Shown piece by piece: positions 19,249-28,546 of a stretch of DNA of 40,053 bases; positions within the stretch are counted from its first letter, which is position 1, and the number at the start of each line of letters is the position of its first letter. Position numbers and translations under genes: made by a program. The notes below the pieces were generated by a model that had not been told where the DNA came from, searched no databases, and saw only the letters and a list, made by a program, of their open reading frames with translations. Source of the stretch: Candidatus Faecaligallichristensenella faecipullorum (lineage in GTDB: Bacteria > Bacillota > Clostridia > Christensenellales > Aristaeellaceae); the NCBI GenBank assembly GCA_018716505.1, contig DVJW01000101.1, forward strand, positions 1-40,053, in the 5' to 3' direction.

Positions 19249-20702
19249 GCCGGTTTTCCCTCCTTTTCGGATTGTTCAAAGGCATATCCGGCCCGGTAGA
19301 GCAGGGGTTCGCTGAAGGGCCGGCCGATGAGCTGCATGCCGACGGGCAGGCCGTCCGCGTCTTGGCCGCAGGGCATGGAAAGCGCGGGCACTCCGGCGAT
19401 GTTGACGGGCACGGTGAAAATGTCGCCCCTGTACATGGAGAGGGCGTCCTGGGTCTTGCTGCCGATTTTGTAGGCGGTGGTGGGCGCCACCGGGGAGAGG
19501 ATCACATCATGCTCCTCGAAAATCCGGCCGTAATCTCTCATGACCAGGGTGCGCACCTGCTGCGCTTTTTTATAGTAGGCGTCGTAGTAGCCCGAACTCA
19601 GGGCAAAGGTGCCCAACATGATGCGCCGCTTGACCTCCGGGCCAAAGCCCTCACTTCGGGAGCGCTTGTAGAGTTCCTCCATGGTTTGGCAGCCTTGGGC
19701 GCGATAGCCGTAGCGCACCCCGTCAAAGCGTGCCAGGTTGCTGGAAGCCTCGGCGGAGGAAATCACATAATAGGCGGGCAGCGCGTGTTCCAGGGCCGGC
19801 ATATCGACTTCTTCCACCGTTGCGCCCAGCTTTTCATATTTCCGCGCCGCGCTTAGCACCGCCTCCTTTACCTCGGGCGCGATTTCGCCCTCGAAGCACT
19901 GGCGGGGCAGGGCGACTTTCAGGCCGCGCACCCCCTGGCCGATGCCTAAGGTATAGTCGGGCACATCGCGCCGGACCGAGGTGGCGTCTTTGGGGTCGTG
20001 CCCGGCGATGGCGTTCAGAATGAGCGCGGAATCGTACACATCCCGGGTCAGAGGGCCGATCTGGTCCAGGGAGGAGGCGAAGGCCACCAATCCGTATCGG
20101 GAAACCGTGCCGTAGGTGGGTTTCATGCCCACCACCCCGCAGAAGGCGGCGGGTTGGCGGATGGAACCGCCGGTATCCGAGCCCAGGGCAAAGGCGGCCT
20201 CCTGGGCGGCCACCGCCGCGGCCGATCCCCCCGAGCTGCCTCCGGGCACCCGATCCAGCGCACGCGGGTTGTGCGTGACCTTGAAGAAACTGTTTTCGGT
20301 GCTGGAACCCATGGCGAATTCATCCATATTCAGCTTGCCCAACAGAACAAACCGCTGGCCGTTCAGCTTTTCCATGACCGTGGCGTCGTAGGGCGGGATA
20401 AAGTTTTCAAGCATTTTCGAGGCGCAGCTGGTGCGCACCCCCAGGGTTAAGATGTTGTCCTTGATGCCGCCCGGAACACCGGCCAGGGCGGGAAGCGCCT
20501 GTCCCGAGGCGCGCTGTTCGTCCACCGCTTTGGCCTGTTCCATGGCCAGCTCGCTGGTTACGCTGAGGTAGGCGTTTACGTCATCCTCCCTCTGCTTCAA
20601 CTGTTTCAGGTAGGCCTGGCAGACCTCCCGGGCGCTGAGGCGCTTGGTTTGCATGGCCTCCATCAATTCGCGCACGCTCATGGCGGTAATTTGCTCGCAC
20701 AT
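19245..20702 (-). CDS. gatA: Asp-tRNA(Asn)/Glu-tRNA(Gln) amidotransferase subunit A
   Basis: Amidase signature (GVPGGIKDNI, DRVPGGSSGGSAAAVAAQEAAFALGSDTGGSIRQPAAFCGVVGMKPTYGTVSRYGLVAFASSLDQIGP). Confidence 0.97.
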   Translation of the reverse strand: MCEQITAMSVRELMEAMQTKRLSAREVCQAYLKQLKQREDDVNAYLSVTSELAMEQAKAVDEQRASGQALPALAGVPGGIKDNILTLGVRTSCASKMLENFIPPYDATVMEKLNGQRFVLLGKLNMDEFAMGSSTENSFFKVTHNPRALDRVPGGSSGGSAAAVAAQEAAFALGSDTGGSIRQPAAFCGVVGMKPTYGTVSRYGLVAFASSLDQIGPLTRDVYDSALILNAIAGHDPKDATSVRRDVPDYTLGIGQGVRGLKVALPRQCFEGEIAPEVKEAVLSAARKYEKLGATVEEVDMPALEHALPAYYVISSAEASSNLARFDGVRYGYRAQGCQTMEELYKRSRSEGFGPEVKRRIMLGTFALSSGYYDAYYKKAQQVRTLVMRDYGRIFEEHDVILSPVAPTTAYKIGSKTQDALSMYRGDIFTVPVNIAGVPALSMPCGQDADGLPVGMQLIGRPFSEPLLYRAGYAFEQSEKEGKPA

Positions 20703-20715
20703 TGTATTTCCCTCC

Positions 20716-22797
20716 CTATTCCATAACTTTGGGCACGCTGATGAATGAGCCCGCTCGGGCGGGCGCGCCGCTCAGGATACGCTCGCGCTCAAAGGGCGCT
20801 TCCACCTGATCCTCGCGGAAGACGTTTCTGAGATTGGCCACATGGGTGGCCGGGGGAACATCGCCCAAATCCAGGGCGCTCAGCTGATGGGCGAAGGCGA
20901 TGATCTCCTCCATCTCGCGGGGCATGCGCTCTTTTTCCTCCTGGGTCAGGCTTAAACGGGCCAGATGCGCGATGGATCCCACATCCCAGGGATCTTTTTT
21001 CTCCTTATCCGCCTTGGGCGTTTGAATGGAAACGGATTGCCCGCGATCCAGATTCAGGGCCTTGAGTTGGGCCTCGTCCACCGGACTGGGGGCCGAGGTC
21101 ATGGGGCAGGAGGCGTCCCCGGCCTTGGGGAAGGCGATGACGTCCCTGAGCGACTCCGCGCCCAGCATCAGCATGACCAGCCGGTCCAGCCCAAAGGCAA
21201 AGCCGCCGTGGGGCGGGGTTCCGTAGCGGAAGGCGTTGACCATGAAGCCAAAGCGCTGCTGAATCTGCTCCTCGCTGAAGCCCAGCGCCTGAAACATTTT
21301 TTGTTGAATATCGCTTCGGTGGATGCGGATGGATCCGCTGCCCAGCTCCACCCCGTTGAGCACCACGTCATAGGCCTGGGCGCGCACCCGCTCCGGATCG
21401 GTGAAAAGATAGGGGAGATCCTCGGGATAGGGCATGGTAAAGGGATGGTGCATGGCCAGATAGCGGTGTTCCTCCTGACTGTACTCAAACTGCGGAAAAT
21501 CCGTCACGATCAGGAAGCGGTAGTCATCCTTGCGCCGGAGGTTCAGCATGTCTCCCAGGGCCAGCCGCAGCCCGCCCAGGGTCCGGCGCACCGTGGAAAG
21601 GCTGTCGGCGCAAAAGAGGATGAAGTCGCCCGCCTGCGCGTCCATGCGCCGGAGCAATGCCCGCATTTCCTCGTCGGTGAAGTACTTGGTGAGTACCGAG
21701 TAGAGGCTTCCGTCTTCGCGGATGGCGATCCAGGCCATGCCCTTGGCGCCCAACTCCATGGCGCGGCTGGTTAATTCCTCAATCTGGGTCCGGCTGAACT
21801 GGGCGCAGCCCTTGGCGTTGATGGCGCGCACCACGCCGCCCGAGCGGACCGCCTTTTGAAAAACCGAAAAGCCGCATTGGGCCATCAGGCCGGTCAAGTC
21901 CACAATGGGCAGCTCAAAGCGGAGGTCGGGTTTGTCGCTGCCATACACATCCATGGCGGTCTTCCAGCTCATGCGGGGGAAGGGCTTTTCAAATTCCAGG
22001 CCCTTGACCTCCCGGAAGATATGCTTAAACAGCTTTTCCAGGTGGTTCATCATATCCTCCTGGTCGATAAAGGACATCTCCATATCCACCTGAGTGAATT
22101 CGGGCTGCCGGTCGGCGCGTAAATCTTCGTCCCGAAAGCACCGGGCGACCTGATAATATTTGTCGATTCCGCCCACCATCAGCAGCTGCTTAAAGATTTG
22201 GGGCGATTGGGGCAGGGCGTAAAAGCTGCCCGGATGCACCCGGCTGGGCACCAGGTAATCCCGCGCGCCCTCCGGGGTGGAGCGGGTGAGCATGGGCGTT
22301 TCCACCAGGATAAATCCAGCCTCATCCAGAAAGTTTTGAACCGCGCGCTGGACCCGATGGCGGTAGCGCAGGTTTTCCAGCATGCGCGGCCTGCGCAGAT
22401 CCAGAAAGCGATATTTGAGGCGCAGATCCTCCCGGGCCAATTCGCCCTCCTCCAAAGAAAAGGGCAGGGCATCGGCCGTGGACAGCAGCTCGATTTTATC
22501 CACCTTGAGCTCGATGAGCCCGGTTTTGAGCTTGGGATTTACGGTTTCTGGATCGCGCAGCCGGATCTCGCCCGTGGCCGCGATCACCGATTGATTTTTC
22601 ATGCCCTCGGCCAAGATAAAATCCGATTCCGTAAGGTGGCGCGCGTCGCAGACCAGCTGAAGGACGCCCTCCCGGTCGCGCAGATCCAGAAAGATGACCC
22701 CGCCCATATCGCGCTTGGTCTGCACCCATCCGGCCACACACGCCCGCCTCCCGGTGTCCTCCAAAGTCAAAAGGCCGCAGTAATCCGTTCGCTTCAT
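20716..22797 (-). CDS. aspS-gatC: Fusion protein: aspartyl-tRNA synthetase (N-terminal) with amidotransferase subunit GatC (C-terminal)
   Basis: Bacterial-type AspRS with GAD domain (VAGWVQTKRDMGGVIFLDLRDREG, TPEGARDYLVPSR, FRDEDLRADRQPEFTQVDMEMSF, GGFAFGLDRLVMLMLGAESLRDVIAFPK) running without a stop into a GatC domain (IAHLARLSLTQEEKERMPREMEEIIAFAHQLSALDLGDVPPATHVANLRNVFREDQVEAPFERERILSGAPARAGSFISVPKVME). Start ATG 22797 with SD gggagg; the ORF extension to 22860 lies in the leader. Confidence 0.93.
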   Translation of the reverse strand: MKRTDYCGLLTLEDTGRRACVAGWVQTKRDMGGVIFLDLRDREGVLQLVCDARHLTESDFILAEGMKNQSVIAATGEIRLRDPETVNPKLKTGLIELKVDKIELLSTADALPFSLEEGELAREDLRLKYRFLDLRRPRMLENLRYRHRVQRAVQNFLDEAGFILVETPMLTRSTPEGARDYLVPSRVHPGSFYALPQSPQIFKQLLMVGGIDKYYQVARCFRDEDLRADRQPEFTQVDMEMSFIDQEDMMNHLEKLFKHIFREVKGLEFEKPFPRMSWKTAMDVYGSDKPDLRFELPIVDLTGLMAQCGFSVFQKAVRSGGVVRAINAKGCAQFSRTQIEELTSRAMELGAKGMAWIAIREDGSLYSVLTKYFTDEEMRALLRRMDAQAGDFILFCADSLSTVRRTLGGLRLALGDMLNLRRKDDYRFLIVTDFPQFEYSQEEHRYLAMHHPFTMPYPEDLPYLFTDPERVRAQAYDVVLNGVELGSGSIRIHRSDIQQKMFQALGFSEEQIQQRFGFMVNAFRYGTPPHGGFAFGLDRLVMLMLGAESLRDVIAFPKAGDASCPMTSAPSPVDEAQLKALNLDRGQSVSIQTPKADKEKKDPWDVGSIAHLARLSLTQEEKERMPREMEEIIAFAHQLSALDLGDVPPATHVANLRNVFREDQVEAPFERERILSGAPARAGSFISVPKVME

Positions 22798-22836
22798 AGA
22801 AAAATTTCCTCCCTTCGGATTGGCCAATAAATCCAT

Positions 22837-22882
22837 AAAAAAGAGCCCCTCATCCCTCAAATAACAGGGACGAAAGGCTCTT
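22837..22882 (-). terminator. T-box regulated intrinsic terminator
   Basis: Minus strand aagagcctttcgtccct-gttattt-gagggatgaggggctctttttt. Confidence 0.88.
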
Positions 22883-23137
22883 GAAAGCTCTCCGCGGTAC
22901 CACCCAAATAGACAGTTGCTGTCCGCTCACCAGGCACTCGGATCATGATCCGGTTATGCCCTGCGGCTTTAACGCGCCGCCCGCGGCTAAGCCTACTTGC
23001 GCAAGCGCTTTGGGTTAGCGGCTCCGGGATGTTCTTCGTTCAGGAATCCGTACCGCATTCACACCACCTAGCGGCTCTCTGAAACTACCAACCTGAATTA
23101 CTCTTCCCATCGTGGCCTTTATTGGCTCGATCAATTT
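22837..23137 (-). promoter_or_regulatory. T-box riboswitch leader controlling aspS::gatC-gatA-gatB
   Basis: Minus strand: stem I (AGAGAGCC...GGTGGTGTGAA...GAACATCCCGGAGCCGC), T-box GGTGGTACCGCGG (plus 22892-22904) and terminator 22837-22882 just before the aspS SD. Confidence 0.93.
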
Positions 23138-23143
23138 TTTATA

Positions 23144-23172
23144 AGAATACACCCATATCCTGTCCAAGTCAA
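23144..23172 (-). promoter_or_regulatory. SigA-type promoter for the T-box leader and aspS operon
   Basis: Minus strand TTGACT - 17 nt - TATTCT, predicted start near 23137. Confidence 0.7.
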
Positions 23173-23269
23173 GAAAATTTTATAAGAAAAAACAAAAAAA
23201 TCGGAGATTTGGAACGAATTCGCCATCCATTGGGTCTGAATGGTAAACGGATGGAAGGGGGAATTTTTG

Positions 23270-24415
23270 ATGAAAAAAGTGAGCGTTTTGCTGATGATGG
23301 CGCTGATTTGTTGGACCCTGGCGCCCGCACCGCCGGGAAAGGCCGAGCCGTCCGGCGATGCGCTGTGGGCGATGGTCCTGGAAGAGACTTTGAAGGAGAA
23401 AGATCAGGCGCTTATATCGCCCATCAGCCTGGAAGTTGCGCTGAAAATGGCCGCCCAGGGCGCGAAAGGCGAAACCTTGGATGAAATGCTCAAGGCCTTG
23501 GGGGAAAGCGAGCCGGATTTGGAGAAGATGGGCGAGCGGCTGAAGGAGCTGAAACAGGCGGGCGTGGTCAGCGCCAGCGGGCTGTATACTGGCCCCGGCG
23601 TGACCTTGGAGGACGCCTATCTGAGCGCCCTGGAGCAGGCGCTGGACGCCCGATACTTTACCCAACAGGGGGAGGCGTTAAAGCCGGCCCTGGACGAGTG
23701 GATCAGCGAGGCCACCCAGGGATTGATCAAAAAATATCCCTTTGAAATTGATTTGGGGCAGGGCGAGAGCCAGTGGATGGTGGTGCTGCTCAATGCCCTG
23801 AGCCTGAAGGCCAAATGGGAAAAACCTTTTGTTGAGGCGGAAAACGGGGTTTTTCACGGGCCGGATGGGGATGTGGAAGTGCCCATGCTGAATCAGACCA
23901 CGGATTACGCCTATCAGCAGATGGAGGACGGCACCCAATGCGTATACCTGCCCTATGAATCGGGCGATTTGGGCATGACGCTGCTGTTGCCCGGGGAGGA
24001 CGGGCTGGAGGCGTTGGTGAAGCGCCTCAGAGAGGATCCCTCGCCCTATTTAAAAACCGCCGCCCAGCCCACCTGCGCGGTGTCGCTCACCATGCCCACC
24101 CTGGATCTGAGCGTGGAAAACAGCTTAAAACAAACGCTGAAGGCGGTTATGCCCATATCCTTCAGCAATTTGGCGGATTTTGGCGGCATGAGCGCAGAAA
24201 GCAAGCTCGGGATTGGGGATGTGCAGCAAAATGTGCGGCTCAAGGTGGATGAGATGGGCACCGAGGCCGCGGCGGCTACCGCGGTCGTTTTAAGCCCGAT
24301 GAGCGCGGTGTTGAGTTCCGTCGAGGTGTGCGCCGACCGCCCCTATGCCTTTATGATCAGCGATCCGGCGGGAGAAAATATCCTGTTTGCGGGGGCGATT
24401 CGTACGCCCGCATAG
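23270..24415 (+). CDS. Secreted serpin (serine protease inhibitor, I4 family)
   Basis: N-terminal signal-like segment MKKVSVLLMMALICWTLAPAPPGKA; ISPISLEVALKMAAQGAKGETLDEM; hinge DEMGTEAAAATAV; C-terminal RPYAFMISDPAGENILFAGAI. Confidence 0.93.
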   Translation: MKKVSVLLMMALICWTLAPAPPGKAEPSGDALWAMVLEETLKEKDQALISPISLEVALKMAAQGAKGETLDEMLKALGESEPDLEKMGERLKELKQAGVVSASGLYTGPGVTLEDAYLSALEQALDARYFTQQGEALKPALDEWISEATQGLIKKYPFEIDLGQGESQWMVVLLNALSLKAKWEKPFVEAENGVFHGPDGDVEVPMLNQTTDYAYQQMEDGTQCVYLPYESGDLGMTLLLPGEDGLEALVKRLREDPSPYLKTAAQPTCAVSLTMPTLDLSVENSLKQTLKAVMPISFSNLADFGGMSAESKLGIGDVQQNVRLKVDEMGTEAAAATAVVLSPMSAVLSSVEVCADRPYAFMISDPAGENILFAGAIRTPA

Positions 24416-24518
24416 AAGCCGCCAGCAACCCGGGAAGAGAGGAAAAATCCCTCTTTTGCGGCGCGCAATTTTGTGCTATACTTCGATGTGAATCCATTTA
24501 CACAAAGGGGATAGCGAA

Positions 24519-25439
24519 ATGAACGCGGACGACCGCAAGGGCATTTTGTATGTGCTGTTGGGCAACACCATCTTTGGACTCAGTTTTCTGTTCAGCAAGC
24601 AGGCGCTTTCCGTGGCGCCGCTCATGGTGGTTTTGATGTGGCGGTTTGTGCTGGCCTTTGTCTGCATGAGCCTGTTGCGCGCCGTGGGCGTGATTCATTT
24701 TAGCTTTGCCGGTAAGCCGGTTAAAAAGCTGATTCCGGTGGTGATCGCCCAACCGGTGATCTACTTTGTGGTGGAGGCCGTGGGTATTTCGCGCACCTCT
24801 TCCTCGGTGGCCGGCATTATGGTGGCCACAAGTCCGGTGATTGTGTATGTCATGGCCTGGTTTTTCCTCAAGGAGCGGCTGTCCAGGGGCCAGCTGCTGG
24901 GGGTGCTCCTGTCCATCGCCGGAGTGACCGGGATCATCATCCTGGACGGATTTCAGCCCGACGCCGACTGGGTGGGCATTGTGTGCATGTTGTTGGCCAT
25001 GCTCACCGGCAGTGCTTACAATATCATGGTGCGCGGCATAAGCCGGGAGATCGGCGCGCTGGAAATCACCTATGCCATGATGGCGGTGGGCGCGGTCTGC
25101 TTCAGCGGCGTGGCGGTCGTCCAATGCGCGTTGGAGGGCAATATGGCCGCGCTCATTCAGCCCTTTACCTATCCTCAGTTTTCCATGGCCGTGGTTTATC
25201 TGGGCATACTGGCCTCGGTGGTGGCCTACTTTGCCATCAACAAGGCGCTGCCGCTGTTGGGCGCCGGGCGCACCTCGGCCTTTGCCAATCTGACCACGGT
25301 GATCTCCATGGCCGCGGGCGTGGTGGTGCTGGGGGAAAGCCTGCATGGGTATCACCTGGTGGGCGCGGCCATGATCCTGCTGGGGGTCTGGTGGGCGGAA
25401 CGGGCCGGCCAGCGCAGGCAGATCGGCGCGCCTATGTAA
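24519..25439 (+). CDS. EamA/DMT-superfamily transporter
   Basis: Ten hydrophobic segments in two halves; LLGNTIFGLSFLFSKQAL, MAWFFLKERLSRGQLLGVLLSIAGV, AAGVVVLGESLHGYHLVGAAMILLGVWWAE. Confidence 0.9.
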   Translation: MNADDRKGILYVLLGNTIFGLSFLFSKQALSVAPLMVVLMWRFVLAFVCMSLLRAVGVIHFSFAGKPVKKLIPVVIAQPVIYFVVEAVGISRTSSSVAGIMVATSPVIVYVMAWFFLKERLSRGQLLGVLLSIAGVTGIIILDGFQPDADWVGIVCMLLAMLTGSAYNIMVRGISREIGALEITYAMMAVGAVCFSGVAVVQCALEGNMAALIQPFTYPQFSMAVVYLGILASVVAYFAINKALPLLGAGRTSAFANLTTVISMAAGVVVLGESLHGYHLVGAAMILLGVWWAERAGQRRQIGAPM

Positions 25440-25444
25440 AATAA

Positions 25445-26182
<738 letters not shown>

Positions 26183-26222
26183 AATTGCCGCCTGGCAATG
26201 AAGAATTGAGGAGGTTTTCCCC

Positions 26223-27536
26223 ATGGTTCAGACGCAGCAGAGGGATTCCAAGGGCAAGATGGTTATTCTGGGCATTCAACACGTTTTCGCCATGTTTGGC
26301 TCTACGGTTCTGGTGCCGATTCTCACGGGCATCGACCCCTCGCTGGCGCTTTTGTGCGCGGGACTGGGCACGCTGCTGTTCCATCTGATTACGGGACGCA
26401 AGGTGCCTGCCTTCCTGGGCTCGTCCTTTGCGTTTATTTATGCGATTCAGACCGTGGCAGGCAGCTATGGGGCGATGGGCACCCCGGGTTATCAGGAAGG
26501 GCTGCAATATGCCTGCGGCGGCATTGTGGTGGCTGGCGCGCTGTATGTGGTGCTGGCCCTTCTGGTGAAGTTGTTCGGCGCGGACAGAATCCGCTCGTTC
26601 TTCCCGCCGGTGGTTACCGGGCCCATGGTGATGATCATTGGGTTGATGCTGGCGCCCACGGCCATCAACAACATCACCACGGCCAACAATGTTGCGCTCA
26701 CCGGATCCAGCCTTTGGCTGAACTGGCTGGTGGCGCTGGTGACCATCCTGACCATGTTCATCGTTTCCCTCTACTGCAAGGGCTTCTTTAAGCTGGTACC
26801 CATCCTGTTCGGCATCGCGGCCGGTTATATTACGAGCTTAATCATCACCTGGTGCGGCCATCCCATGGTGGATCTGACCACGGTTCAGCAGGCTTCCTGG
26901 GTGGCCATGCCCAAGTTCATGCTGCCCAAATTTGCCGTTGGCCCCATCCTCAGCGTCGCCCCCCTGTCCATCGTGACCTTTGTGGAGCACATCGGGGATA
27001 TGCAGGCCAACGGCTCGGTGGTGGGCAAGGATTTCTTCAAGGATCCCGGCCTGCACCGCACCTTGCTGGGCGACGGCCTGGCTACCATGCTGGCGGGCGC
27101 CATCGGCGGACCGGCCAACACCACCTACTCGGAAAACACCGGCGTATTGGCCGCCACCAAGAACTACAACCCGGTTACCTTGGAAATCGCCGCGGTGTTC
27201 GCGATTCTGATGGCCTTTATCGGCAAGTTCTCCGGCTTTTTGAATTCGCTGCCCCCGGCGGTGATGGGCGGAGTGTCCATCATCCTGTTCGGCATGATCG
27301 CGGCCGTGGGCCTGCGGACTTTGGTGGAAAATCAGGTGGACTTCAAAAACAGCCGGAACCTGATGATCGTGGCTGTGATGCTGGTACTGGGCCTGGGCGG
27401 CGCTGCCCTCAACTTTAGCTTTACTTATAAGGGTGTCCCCGGTGAAATCGCGCTTTCGGGCGCCGCGCTGGCTGCGGTGGTGGGTATTATCCTGAACAAG
27501 GCCATGCCTGAAAAAGCGGGGAAGGAAGAAGCTTAA
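26223..27536 (+). CDS. uraA: Uracil/xanthine permease (UraA/PyrP)
   Basis: GIQHVFAMFGSTVLVPILTGIDPSLALLCAGLGTLLFHLITGRKVPAFLGSSFAF; GPANTTYSENTGVLAATKNYNP. Confidence 0.95.
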   Translation: MVQTQQRDSKGKMVILGIQHVFAMFGSTVLVPILTGIDPSLALLCAGLGTLLFHLITGRKVPAFLGSSFAFIYAIQTVAGSYGAMGTPGYQEGLQYACGGIVVAGALYVVLALLVKLFGADRIRSFFPPVVTGPMVMIIGLMLAPTAINNITTANNVALTGSSLWLNWLVALVTILTMFIVSLYCKGFFKLVPILFGIAAGYITSLIITWCGHPMVDLTTVQQASWVAMPKFMLPKFAVGPILSVAPLSIVTFVEHIGDMQANGSVVGKDFFKDPGLHRTLLGDGLATMLAGAIGGPANTTYSENTGVLAATKNYNPVTLEIAAVFAILMAFIGKFSGFLNSLPPAVMGGVSIILFGMIAAVGLRTLVENQVDFKNSRNLMIVAVMLVLGLGGAALNFSFTYKGVPGEIALSGAALAAVVGIILNKAMPEKAGKEEA

Positions 27537-27613
27537 ACGCCCCGAATGGGATGAGCGGGCTTCAGATTCAAGACGCGAAATACAACCTCAGGAATTTAGG
27601 AGGAAGACACAAA

Positions 27614-28543
27614 ATGGCACTTCAACGAAAGGATCTGTTGGGTCTAAAGGGCGTAACCGCCGAAGAAATTAAAGAAATTCTGGATACCGCGGCTCAGCTC
27701 AAGCCCATATTGTCCACTGGCAGCAAAAAAACGCCCCATCTGGCGGGCCGGTCCATTGTCACCCTGTTCTACGAAAACAGCACCCGGACCCGAATGAGCT
27801 TTGAGCTGGCCTCCAAGTACATGTCCGCGGCCGCGGCCAACATTTCGGCCTCGGCTTCCTCGGTGGCCAAGGGCGAAACCTTGATCGATACCGGCCGCAC
27901 CCTGGACAGCATGGGCACCGACGTCATCATCATCCGCCACCCCATGGGCGGCGCGCCCCATTTGCTGGCCCGGCATGTGAAAAGTTCGGTGGTCAACGCC
28001 GGGGACGGCATGAACGAGCACCCCACCCAGGCGCTGCTGGATATGTTCACCATGCGTGAAAAGTTCGGCGATTTGACCGGGCTTAAGGTGGCCATTGTGG
28101 GCGACGTATTGCACAGCCGGGTGGCCCGCTCCAATATCTGGGGTCTGAAGACCATGGGCGCCCAGGTGGTGCTGGCCGCGCCCTCCACCTTGATGCCGGT
28201 GGAGCTGGAGCGCACCGGGGTTCAGGTCACCAACTGTGTGGAGGACGCGGTACGGGAGGCCGATGTGGTCATGGCCCTGCGCATCCAGCGGGAGCGCCAG
28301 AAGGGCGGCCTGCTGGCCTCGGTGAGCGAGTACAACGAGTTCTACGCGGTGAACCAGCTTCGGCTTTCCATGGCCAAGCCCGGCGCGCTGGTCATGCATC
28401 CCGGCCCCATGAACCGCGGGGTGGAGATTAACAGCGACGTGGCCGAAGGCGATCAGTCGGTCATTAACCAGCAGGTGACCAACGGCGTGGCGGTGCGCAT
28501 GGCGGTGCTGTATTTGCTGACCAGAAAGAACGGGAGGGCGTAA
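27614..28543 (+). CDS. pyrB: Aspartate carbamoyltransferase catalytic subunit
   Basis: TLFYENSTRTRMSFELASKYM, HPTQALLDMFTMREKFG, VMHPGPMNRGVEI; ATG 27614 with SD aggagga. Confidence 0.96.
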   Translation: MALQRKDLLGLKGVTAEEIKEILDTAAQLKPILSTGSKKTPHLAGRSIVTLFYENSTRTRMSFELASKYMSAAAANISASASSVAKGETLIDTGRTLDSMGTDVIIIRHPMGGAPHLLARHVKSSVVNAGDGMNEHPTQALLDMFTMREKFGDLTGLKVAIVGDVLHSRVARSNIWGLKTMGAQVVLAAPSTLMPVELERTGVQVTNCVEDAVREADVVMALRIQRERQKGGLLASVSEYNEFYAVNQLRLSMAKPGALVMHPGPMNRGVEINSDVAEGDQSVINQQVTNGVAVRMAVLYLLTRKNGRA

Positions 28544-28546
28544 ATC

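Noticed and set aside
20930-21030. Possible separate GatC start (GTG near the junction of the AspRS-GatC frame)
   Set aside because: The nearest SD-like aaggag is too far upstream of the in-frame GTG, and no stop separates the domains
22797-22860. N-terminal extension MRDEGLFFMDLLANPKGGNFS of the aspS-gatC ORF
   Set aside because: Encoded by the T-box terminator and SD region; ATG 22797 with gggagg is the better start
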